Positions 24,923 through 37,100 of a stretch of DNA of 64,000 nt are shown here, piece by piece. Position 1 is the stretch's first letter; each line of letters starts with the position of its first letter. The notes beneath the pieces are model-generated. The model saw only the letters and a list, made by a program, of their open reading frames with translations. It searched no databases and was not told where the DNA came from. Source of the DNA: Isoperla grammatica (lineage: Eukaryota; Arthropoda; Insecta; Plecoptera; Perlodidae). A program made the position numbers and the translations under genes. The stretch is taken from positions 30,644,311 to 30,708,310 of the forward strand of contig OX246749.1 of NCBI GenBank assembly GCA_945910005.1, read 5' to 3'.

Positions 24923-25159
24923 CTGTGGTACAGGGCGACGCCATCAAGCGTCTGGAATGCGCCCTGAAGATGCGAGCAGACCAAGACTGTCCGGTGGACG
25001 GGAGTTGGTCGCCGTGGCACCCCTGGGAGAAGTGTCACGGGGAGTGTGGTCAGACGGGGTTGCAGAGACGTAATCGGACCTGCGACAACCCCGAGCCCCA
25101 GCTGGGGGGCTCCTACTGCCGGGGGCCAGCGAGTGAGACGAGGTCCTGCCAGTTACCAG
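24923..25159 (+). CDS. Receptor exon: linker and TSP1 repeat 1
   Basis: Phase 1-1, 237 nt, acceptor TTGTGCTTGCAG, donor GTAGCG. A short linker (GDAIKRLECALKMRADQD) leads into a TSP1 repeat starting GSWSPWHPWEKC, with the three-tryptophan WxxWxxW layer, CHGECG, the RxR layer (LQRRNRTC) and closing CRGPASETRSC. The WxxW motifs are typical C-mannosylation sites. The CHGEC segment lacks the Ser/Thr needed for O-fucosylation. Confidence 0.85.
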
Positions 25160-28100
25160 GTAGCGCCACGTCCAGGGGTCATAGCTATACTGCATGCCAT
25201 GATGGGTGCCCATATTACCTCATAATAATACACGTACTATACACAATATTCATAAAGTTGTCCCAACAAAAGTATTCTGATGCTTAAGACACTGCCGAGT
25301 CCAAGGTGACAACTTAATTTTCTACTTCGAAAATTCCTATCATCTGATGTAAACATGTCCATTGGGGATAGTTTAAAACCTTCCGTTGCTTACCTGTAAA
25401 GGAGGGTGTGGCCAAACCGCCTGTGCACTCGACTAAGCCGAACCATGCATTTACGAATGTGTGAAAGAATGCCAGTTATCTGTTGATTTTCTTTCAATTG
25501 GCTCGGTTGAAAGAGGGTAGACTATGACCTGAGATCGGTATGCGAATACTTTCGTTGGGACTAGTGTACAATATATCCTGTGCACCTACATAAGAAACCA
25601 TTGCACAACAACCGAGACACAGTATTGTGTGGTGTCATTACGTATGTACCCATACAAACCAGAAGAGATTTTAATAAATATGTTTGGATGGTACGAGACA
25701 TTTAGCCTACCTGTAGCTCTCAACATTAAAATAAAGCAAACTTATAATACTTTTGACCATTTTTCACAGACGAAATAGATCACATTTACAATACAAACTA
25801 ACCCTAGTAATAACAAAAATGTTTCCTGCTCCTCAAAGTACAAAAGGAAATAACAAAAACTGTAGCATTTTCCTTAGGCCTATTGTTTTTAATGTCTGTC
25901 CTATTAAATTGATTCACAAAGTTGGTCAGTAAATAAACTACAAATACAATGAGATATAGGAAAAACAGTGAAGAAAACAAAGTACTGTTCTCTCTTGTTG
26001 CCGTGTTGAGGCTGCTCCCCCAAGGAATACGAGACGATGTTGTTGGGAGATCCACTACGCAGCGCTCAGTATGAAGTAATCAAAGTCGTCCACGAACGTT
26101 TTCCCGCGCTGGCCGACCGATGTCTGACCAACACTTGCCGCTACGAGACGGTCGAGAGCGTCTTGCAGGAAGGAGCCGTAGGTGACATCCTGTCTATCCT
26201 GTTACCCTGATCTTACTCTCACACTACGTGCGTCTTGCACGGGGGAGCCGTAGGTGACATCCTGTCTATCCTGTTACCCTGATCTTACTCTCACACTACG
26301 TGCGTCTTGCACGGGGGAGCCGTAGGTGACATCCTGTCTATCCTGTTACCCTGATCTTACTCTCACACTACGTGCGTCTTGCACGAGGGAGCCGTAGGTG
26401 ACATCCTGTCTATCCTGTTACCCTGATTTTACTCTCACACTACGTGCGTCTTGCACGAGGGAGCCGTAGGTGACATCCTGTCTATCCTGTTACCCTGATC
26501 TTACTCTCACACTAGGTGCGTCTTGCATGAGGGAGCCGTAGGTGACATCCTGTCTATCCTGTTACCCTGATCTTACTCTCACACTACGTGCGTCTTGCAC
26601 GAGGGAGCCGTAGGTGACATCCTGTCTATCCTGTTACCCTGAACTTACTCTCACACTACGTGCGTCTTGCACGAGGGAGCCGTAGGTGACATCCTGTCTA
26701 TCCTGTTACCCTGATCTTACTCTCACACTACGTGCGTCTTGCATGAGGGAGCCGTAGGTGACATCCTGTCTATCCTGTTACCCTGATCTTACTCTCACAC
26801 TACGTGCGTCTTGCACGAGGGAGCCGTAGGTGACATCCTGTCTATCCTGTTACCCTGAACTTACTCTCACACTACGTGCGTCTTGCACGAAGGAGCCGTA
26901 GGTGACATCCTGTCTATCCTGTTACCCTGATTTTACTCTCACACTACGTGCGTCTTGCATGAGGGAGCCGTAGGTGACATCCTGTCTATCCTGTTACCCT
27001 GATCTTACTCTCACACTACGTGCGTCTTGCACGAGGGAGCCGTAGGTGACATCCTGTCTATCCTGTTACCCTGATCTTACTCTCACACTACGTGCGTCTT
27101 GCACGAGGGAGCCGTAGGTGACATCCTGTCTATCCTGTTACCCTGATCTTACTCTCACACTACGTGCGTCTTGCACGAGGGAGCCGTAGGTGACATCCTG
27201 TCTATCCTGTTACCCTGATCTTACTCTCACACTACGTCCGTCTTGCACGAGGGAGCCGTAGGTGACATCCTGTCTTAAGGCTGGTCCACACAGATTTTTT
27301 AAGCATAATATTTAAGGTTTTAAGACGTTGTTGCCAAGAACAACAATGAAAACAATCTCTTAAAACTAAAACTTTGTGTGAACGCCAGTACGTGTTTCCT
27401 ATGATCCAACTTTACGACTACGCGTTAAACCTTAAATCTTATGCTTACAAAATCTGTGTGGACCAGCCCTTACCCTGATCTTACTCAGTCTCACACTACG
27501 TAAACTCATATGCATAGAAATTTTACAGGCGACTATTGAAGGAAGTCTAATACTAATCTAACTGTTCTGAAACTAAACTAATCTACAATATTACCACTCT
27601 AATCTAGCCAAGGATTACAATATACAGCTAGTACAGCTACAATTAAAATTAAAGAATGGTCTAGTTATAAAGTCAAAGTTTTCATTTATAGCTTTTGGTA
27701 GTACATTCCTCAAAAATAGCAAAGATATCCAAGTAATTGCAAAACTAGCCTACTTATTAGCCATCTAATTTATTTAAACATTCAGTTGTTTAGTACTCTC
27801 AACAATCTTTGTTCTTGGCCAATGTAGGCCTATGTTAGTTTGACTTGTATGCCTTCTTGCATAATCATGTGTTATTGTTAATTTCATTGTAAATCATCTC
27901 TACCTAAGCGGGTAGCTAATGTAGCGCAGTATACAAACTATTATTACTCTATAAATAAGAATATATTTATTTATTATTTAGCCAGCCAATTGTCTTCTGT
28001 CTTCTGTTCTAGATGGACTATTGGATCTCCCTGCTTTGTGTAAAACATGATGTTGGGTGCCCTGGTAAGCTTCTTCGTATTATACTCAAAACACAGACAG

Positions 28101-31100
28101 CTCGTTAGGTTTTAGTTTTACCGAGATTCAGCAGGAATTACTCGGGTTGGAGATAATAGTCGAGGACTCGGAAAAAGCAAGGAACTCTGGTTCTCGCAGA
28201 GAATAAATGATATAGCTAAAAATTTTAAAACGATTCCGTTCAAAAAACGTCTTTGACACATTAATTAATACTTAGTGTTATCGTTTTAAGTACGTTAAAG
28301 TATGATATTGAAACTATTAAGCAGTTGGCATTTTGATTCGTTTGACCGATACAAAGTATAGCACTCATCTAGAGACAGAAAGAGCGATGAAATATAGGTG
28401 AACTTAAAAAAAAAAATTATAAATTATGATTTATGAACCAAGTTATCTCATAAAGTTGAGAAAATGTTTGAAACAAGGCAATGTTGCATTTGTCTTGTTC
28501 CGCCAGTACGAGGAGGTTGGACCAACTGGGCTACTTGGACTGCCTGCTCGGCCATATGTGGCCCCGGCTTGCAATACCGCACGCGCAGTTGTACCAACCC
28601 TCGACCGTCCACCCCAGACGTCGACTGCCAAGGAAAGGGTTTAGACTCTCAAGCGTGTACGGGCCTAGCGTGCGCCGACGAGGATGGTAATATTAATTAC
28701 ATCATTATTGGTACGCCTGAGAAATAATTTCATTTGGATTGTTTCATTTTTAAGAGTGCAACAGCCAAACTTGAAAAATTTGCAATTATTTTTGTAAATG
28801 TGTTTTCACGTGAAAATGAGTGTAAATGATATATGCAGAACGTGATTGTTATTCGTGGATACTTTAGCAAGGTCGATAAATCCCCTGGCGTTGGCTCGTC
28901 AAACTCAGTTACTGAACCTCCATTAGGGGATTAACGGACCTCGACACTTTAAATCTTGACACACACTTGAGTAGTATTTTCATAAGTAGTGGTTGTCACA
29001 CAGTCACAGCTTGGTTTGCATGATGTACGAGTCAATATGAGATAACTTAGCCAAGCAACCAACTACTGTTTGGTTTTGCTTCATTCAGTATCAGACCCTT
29101 AAGTTTAGCTCGGGCAAGGAGAGAATGACCGACAACAACCTGTCAAGCCGAAGGTTCCTAGGTTTTACTTGTAAGGTTAGAATGATTAGCTTATTTCTCA
29201 GTCTACAGTACAGAAACTTGTCACTGTTCTAGACAGCAGCTGGAGTCAGTGGTCTGAGTGGTCAGGATGCAGTACAGATACTTGTCACTGTTCTAGACGG
29301 CAGCTGGAGTCAGTGGTCTGAGTGGTCAGGATGCAGTACAGATACTTGTCACTGTTCTAGACGGCAGCTGGAGTCAGTGGTCTGAGTGGTCAGGATGCAG
29401 TACAGATACTTGTCACTGTTCTAGACGGCAGCTGGAGTCAGTGGTCTGAGTGGTCAGGATGCAGTACAGATACTTGTCACTGTTCTAGAGTCAGTGGTGT
29501 GAGTGGTCAGGATGCAGTACAGATACTTGTCACTGTTCTAAAGTCAGTGGTCTGAGTGGTCAGGATGCAGTACAGATACTTGTCACTGTTCTAGACGGCA
29601 GCTGGAGTCAGTGGTTTGAGTGGTCAGGATGCAGTACAGATACTTGTCACTGTTCTAGACGGCAGCTGGAGTCAGTGGTCTGAGTGGTCAGGATGCAGTA
29701 CAGATACTTGTCACTGTTCTAGAGTCAGTGGTCTGAGTGGTCAGGATGCAGTACAGATACTTGACACTGTTCTAGACGGCCGCTGGAGTCAGTGGTCTGA
29801 GTGGTCAGGATGCAGTACAGATACTTGTCACTGTTCTAGAGTCAGTGGTCTGAGTGGTCAGGATGCAGTACAGATACTTGTCACTGTTCTAGATGGCAGC
29901 TGGAGTCAGTGGTCTGAGTGGTCAGGATGCAGTACAGATACTTGTCACTGTTCTAGATGGCAGCTGGAGTCAGTGGTCTGAGTGGTCAGGATGCAGTACA
30001 GATACTTGACACTGTTCTAGACGGCAGCTGGAGTCAGTGGTCTGAGTGGTCAGGATGCAGTACAGATACTTGTCACTGTTCTAGAGTCAGTGGTCTGAGT
30101 GGTCAGGATGCAGTACAGATACTTGTCACTGTTCTAGATGGCAGCTGGAGTCAGTGGTCTGAGTGGTCAGGATGCAGTACAGATACTTGTCACTGTTCTA
30201 GACGGCAGCTGGAGTCAGTGGTCTGAGTGGTCAGGATGCAGTACAGATACTTGTCACTGTTCTAGATGGCAGCTGGAGTCAGTGGTCTGAGTGGTCAGGA
30301 TGCAGTACAGATACTTGTCACTGTTCTAGATGGCAGCTGGAGTCAGTGGTCTGAGTGGTCAGGATGCAGTACAGATACTTGACACTGTTCTAGACGGCAG
30401 CTGGAGTCAGTGGTCTGAGTGGTCAGGATGCAGTACAGATACTTGTCACTGGTCTAGAGTCAGTGGTCTGAGTGGTCAGGATGCAGTACAGATACTTGTC
30501 ACTGTTCTAGATGGCAGCTGGAGTCAGTGGTCTGAGTGGTCAGGATGCAGTACAGATACTTGTCACTGTTCTAGACGGCAGCTGGAGTCAGTGGTCTGAG
30601 TGGTCAGGATGCAGTACAGATACTTGTCACTGTTCTAGATGGCAGCTGGAGTCAGTGGTCTGAGTGGTCTGGATGCAGTACAGATACTTGTCACTGTTCT
30701 AGATGGCAGCTGGAGTCAGTGGTCTGAGTGGTCTGGATGCAGTACAGATACTTGTCACTGTTCTAGACGGCAGCTGGAGTCAGTGGTCTGAGTGGTCAGG
30801 ATGCAGTACAGATACTTGTCACTGTTCTAGACGGCAGCTGGAGTCAGTGGTCTGAGTGGTCAGGATGCAGTACAGATACTTGTCACTGTTCTAGAAGGCA
30901 GCTGGAGTCAGTGGTCTGAGTGGTCAGGATGCAGTACAGATACTTGTCACTGTTCTAGACGGCAGCTGCAGTCAGTGGTCTGAGTTGTCAGGATGCAGTA
31001 CAGATACTTGTCACTGTTCTAGACGGCATCTGGAGTCAGTGGTCTGAGTGGTCAGGATGCAGTACAGATACTTGTCACTGTTCTAGACGGCAGCTGGAGT

Positions 31101-34100
31101 CAGTGGTCTGAGTGGTCAGGATGCAGTACAGATACTTGTCACTGTTCTAGACGGCATCTGGAGTCAGTGGTCTGAGTGGTCAGGATGCAGTACAGATACT
31201 TGTCACTGTTCTAGACGGCAGCTGGAGTCAGTGGTCTGAGTGGTCTGGATGCAGTACAGATACTTGTCACTGTTCTAGAGTCAGTGGTGTGAGTAGTCAG
31301 GATGCAGTACAGATACTTGTCACTGTTCTAGACGGCAGCTGGAGTCAGTGGTGTGAGTGGTCAGGATGCAGTACAGATACTTGTCACTGTTCTAGACGGC
31401 AGCTGGAGTCAGTGGTCTGAGTGGTCAGGATGCAGTACAGATACTTGTCACTGTTCTAGAAGGCAGCTGGAGTCAGTGGTGTGAGTGGTCAGGATGCAGT
31501 ACAGATACTTGTCACTGTTCTAGAGTCAGTGGTCTGAGTGGTCAGGATGCAGTACAGATACTTGTCACTGTTCTAGACGGCAGCTGGAGTCAGTGGTGTG
31601 AGTGGTCAGGATGCAGTACAGATACTTGTCACTGTTCTAGACGGCAGCTGGAGTCAGTAGTGTGAGTGGTCAGGATGCAGTACAGATACTTGTCACTGTT
31701 CTAGAAGGCAGCTGGAGTCAGTGGTGTGAGTGGTCAGGATGCAGTACAGATACTTGTCACTGTTCTAGACGGCAGCTGGAGTCAGTAGTGTGAGTGGTCA
31801 GGATGCAGTACAGATACTTGTCACTGTTCTAGAGTCAGTGGTCTGAGTGGTCAGGATGCAGTACAGATACTTGTCACTGTTCTAGACGGCAGCTGGAGTC
31901 AGTGGTGTGAGTGGTCAGGATGCAGTACAGATACTTGTCACTGTTCTAGACGGCAGCTGGAGTCAGTAGTGTGAGTGGTCAGGATGCAGTACAGATACTT
32001 GTCACTGTTCTAGAAGGCAGCTGGAGTCAGTGGTCTGAGTGGTCAGGATGCAGTACAGATACTTGTCACTGTTCTAGAGTCAGTGGTGTGAGTAGTCAGG
32101 ATGCAGTACAGATACTTGTCACTGTTCTAGACGGCAGCTGGAGTCAGTGGTGTGAGTGGTCAGGATGCAGTACAGATACTTGTCACTGTTCTAGACGGCA
32201 GCTGGAGTCAGTGGTCTGAGTGGTCAGGATGCAGTACAGATACTTGTCACTGTTCTAGAAGGCAGCTGGAGTCAGTGGTGTGAGTGGTCAGGATGCAGTA
32301 CAGATACTTGTCACTGTTCTAGAGTCAGTGGTCTGAGTGGTCAGGATGCAGTACAGATACTTGTCACTGTTCTAGAAGGCAGCTGGAGTCAGTGGTCTGA
32401 GTGGTCTGGATGCAGTACAGATACTTGTCACTGTTCTAGAGTCAGTGGTGTGAGTAGTCAGGATGCAGTACAGATACTTGTCACTGTTCTAGACGGCAGC
32501 TGGAGTCAGTGGTGTGAGTGGTCAGGATGCAGTACAGATACTTGTCACTGTTCTAGACGGCAGCTGGAGTCAGTGGTCTGAGTGGTCAGGATGCAGTACA
32601 GATACTTGTCACTGTTCTAGAAGGCAGCTGGAGTCAGTGGTGTGAGTGGTCAGGATGCAGTACAGATACTTGTCACTGTTCTAGAGTCAGTGGTCTGAGT
32701 GGTCAGGATGCAGTACAGATACTTGTCACTGTTCTAGACGGCAGCTGGAGTCAGTGGTGTGAGTGGTCAGGATGCAGTACAGATACTTGTCACTGTTCTA
32801 GACGGCAGCTGGAGTCAGTAGTGTGAGTGGTCAGGATGCAGTACAGATACTTGTCACTGTTCTAGAAGGCAGCTGGAGTCAGTGGTGTGAGTGGTCAGGA
32901 TGCAGTACAGATACTTGTCACTGTTCTAGACGGCAGCTGGAGTCAGTAGTGTGAGTGGTCAGGATGCAGTACAGATACTTGTCACTGTTCTAGAGTCAGT
33001 GGTCTGAGTGGTCAGGATGCAGTACAGATACTTGTCACTGTTCTAGACGGCAGCTGGAGTCAGTGGTGTGAGTGGTCAGGATGCAGTACAGATACTTGTC
33101 ACTGTTCTAGACGGCAGCTGGATTCAGTAGTGTGAGTGGTCAGGATGCAGTACAGATACTTGTCACTGTTCTAGAAGGCAGCTGGAGTCAGTGGTCTGAG
33201 TGGTCAGGATGCAGTACAGATACTTGTCACTGTTCTAGACGGCAGCTGGAGTCAGTGGTGTGTGTAGTCAGGATGCAGTACAGATACTTGTCACTGTTCT
33301 AGAGTCAGTGGTCTGAGTGGTCAGGATGCAGTACAGATACTTGTCACTGTTCTAGACGGCAGCTGGAGTCAGTAGTGTGAGTGGTCAGGATGCAGTACAG
33401 ATACTTGTCACTGTTCTAGACGGCAGCTGGAGTCAGTGGTGTGAGTGGTCAGGATGCAGTACAGATACTTGTCACTGTTCTAGACGGCAGCTGGAGTCAG
33501 TGGTGTGAGTGGTCAGGATGCAGTACAGATACTTGTCACTGTTCTAGACGGCAGCTGGAGTCAGTGGTCTGAGTGGTCAGGATGCAGTACAGATACTTGT
33601 CACTGTTCTAGACGGCAGCTGGAGTCAGTGGTGTGAGTGGTCAGGATGCAGTACAGATACTTGTCACTGTTCTAGACGGCAGCTGGAGTCAGTGGTGTGA
33701 GTGGTCAGGATGCAGTACAGATACTTGTCACTGTTCTAGACGGCAGCTGGAGTCAGTGGTCTGAGTGGTCAGGATGCAGTACAGATACTTGTCACTGTTC
33801 TAGACGGCAGCTGGAGTCAGTGGTGTGAGTGGTCAGGATGCAGTACAGATACTTGTCACTGTTCTAGACGGCAGCTGGAGTCAGTAGTGTGAGTGGTCAG
33901 GATGCAGTACAGATACTTGTCACTGTTCTAGAAGGCAGCTGGAGTCAGTGGTGTGAGTGGTCAGGATGCAGTACAGATACTTGTCACTGTTCTAGAGTCA
34001 GTGGTCTGAGTGGTCAGGATGCAGTACAGATACTTGTCACTGTTCTAGACGGCAGCTGGAGTCAGTAGTGTGAGTGGTCAGGATGCAGTACAGATACTTG

Positions 34101-37100
34101 TCACTGTTCTAGAAGGCAGCTGGAGTCAGTGGTGTGAGTGGTCAGGATGCAGTACAGATACTTGTCACTGTTCTAGAGTCAGTGGTCTGAGTGGTCAGGA
34201 TGCAGTACAGATACTTGTCACTGTTCTAGACGGCAGCTGGAGTCAGTAGTGTGAGTGGTCAGGATGCAGTACAGATACTTGTCACTGTTCTAGAGTCAGT
34301 GGTCTGAGTGGTCAGGATGCAGTACAGATACTTGTCACTGTTCTAGAGTCAGTGGTCTGAGTGGTCAGGATGCAGTACAGATACTTGTCACTGTTCTAGA
34401 GTCAGTGGTCTGAGTGGTCAGGATGCAGTACAGATACTTGTCACTGTTCTAGAGTCAGTGGTCTGAGTGGTCAGGATGCAGTACAGATACTTGTCACTGT
34501 TCTAGACGGCAGCTGGAGTCAGTGGTCTGAGTGGTCAGGATGCAGTACAGATACTTGTCACTGTTCTAGAGTCAGTGGTCTGAGTGGTCTGGATGCAGTA
34601 CAGATACTTGTCACTGTTCTAGACGGCAGCTGGAGTCAGTGGTCTGAGTGGTCAGGATGCAGCAAAGAGTGCGGGCCAGGATACAGGAGACGGGAGCGAG
34701 TCTGTACCGGGAGTCGCAAGAAGAAAGAGGCGACATCGCCGGCCATCTCTGGTGGTTGGTACTCACTCACTACATCACACGTGTTAGAACACAGTCGGGG
34801 AACAATTAGTTGCTGTCTTTGGCAAGGAAGAAAACATATTTCAATTATACAAAAATGTGCACACAAAGTGAACACGTTAAACACTAAATACGTACAGTGG
34901 TTGCCACAGCAGCCTAAATTTCAAAATTGGGGGGGGGGGGGGGTCATTTTGTCTAAGAAAGAAACAACAAATTTTATATAGAATTTAAATCATAATTGAA
35001 TAGAAACTAGATATGAAATAATGGCACATTTAAAAATGAGGTTATGGTTTTACTTGGTAACTCAATGAACACGTACTGTTTGCAGACAAACGCAACTTGA
35101 CACCGCGCCAGATCGCCACACAACTGGTGAAGACGGTGGATGCGGGAAACAGCTGCTCCGGGCCCAGCGAAGAGTTTGAGGAATGCAACCTTAGGGATTG
35201 TGACCGTACGTTTACACTTTACGTTGATGCGTTACATCAGAAAAGAGGCCTATCTAGAACAGATTTGTTTGTCTGTGAACATCAAAATCCATGAGTGTAT
35301 TGTCACATTGTAACCACAAGTATGAAATGTAAACAACAGAAATGACGGAAGATTTGCATTGTTGTCACACTTAGATTGTGCAATATAGACGTTGATGATC
35401 ACTATAGACTTCACACGCAGCACTAGAGTGGTGTTTGTATGTTTGTAGAACACAGTGCAAGAAAATACTAGTTCACCACATTATGCGACATTACCACATA
35501 TGTACATTTAAGTTGTGTGAGGGATAGGTTGCCAACAGCTGACCATCTACTCAGGTAAGCTGTTGGCATCCTATCTCTCACACAACTTCATTGCCCAAGT
35601 TTTCTGGCAGTCTCTTATTTACACATGAGCAATTAAAGTTGGTTTTGCTATAAGGATGATAATTAATGTAGGCTTGTAGTGTTGTGAAATGTGTCGGGTT
35701 GGTTGCAGTGAATGGCGGTTGGTCGGCGTGGGAGAAGTGGTCCGCGTGTTCGGTTACCTGTGGCTTCGGCGTCCAGTACAGAGCCCGATCTTGCAACGCT
35801 CCCCCGCCGCACGGCAGGGGCTTCCCTTGTGTGGGCCCCCCCTTGGAGATGCAGCACTGCTACTTGGGGCCTTGCACAAGTAAGACAAGAACACAAGTCT
35901 GTTCATTCCAAGTAGTTAGTCACCATCTTGCAACGCTCCCCCGCCCCTTGTGTGGGCCCCCCCTTGGAGATGCAGCAGTGCTACTTGGGGCCTTGCACAA
36001 GTAACACAAGAACACAAGTCTGTTCATTCACAGTAGTTAGTCACCATCTTGCAACGCTCCCCCGCCCCTTGTGTGGGCCCCCCCTTGGAGATGCAGCACT
36101 GCTACTTGGGGCCTTGCACAAGTAAGACAAGAACACACGTCTGTTCATTCCAAGTAGTTAGTCACCATCTTGCAACGCTCCCCTGCCCCTTGTGTGGGCC
36201 CCCCCTTGGAGATGCAGCACTGCTACTTGGGGCCTTGCACAAGTAAGACAAGAACACACGTCTGTTCATTCCAAGTAGTTAGTCACCATCTTGCAACGCT
36301 CCCCCGCCCCTTGTGTGGGCCCCCCCTTGGAGATGCAGCACTGCTACTTGGGGCCTTGCACAAGTAAGACAAGAACACACGTCTGTTCATTCCAAGTAGC
36401 TAGTCACCATCTTGCAACGCTCCCCCGCCCCTTGTGTGGGCCCCCCTTGGAGATGCAGCACTGCTACTTGGGGCCTTGCACAAGTAAGACAAGAACACGT
36501 CTGTTCATTCCAAGTAGCTAGTCACCATCTTGCAACGCTCCCCGCCCCTTGTGTGGGCCCCCCCTTGGAGATGCAGCACTGCTACTTGGGGCCTTGCACA
36601 AGTAAGACAAGAACACAAGTCTGTTCATTCCAAGTAGCTAGTCACCATCTTGCAACGCTCCCCGCCCCTTGTGTGGGCCCCCCCTTGGAGATGCAGCACT
36701 GCTACTTGGGGCCTTGCACAAGTAAGACAAGAACACAAGTCTGTTCATTCCAAGTAGTTAGTCACCATCTTGCAACGCTCCCCCGCCCCTTGTGTGGGCC
36801 CCCCCTTGGAGATGCAGCAGTGCTACTTGGGGCCTTGCACAAGTAAGACAAGAACACACGTCTGTTCATTCCAAGTGATTACCTATTGGCAAATACTAGT
36901 GCAAATAACTAAGCATTCCACCTGATAGTAAGTGTTCAGGTACAGAAGATCTTTCAAATGTAAAGGAATTACAGCTGCACCTTGCTAGACCAACACTATC
37001 ATACACAATATGTCAACGGTTATAGCAAAATAACCTAATTTAGTTTTTAAATTATATTCTCATCTGATAATGAAGCTGTCTTGCTACATAAAGTTGTCCA

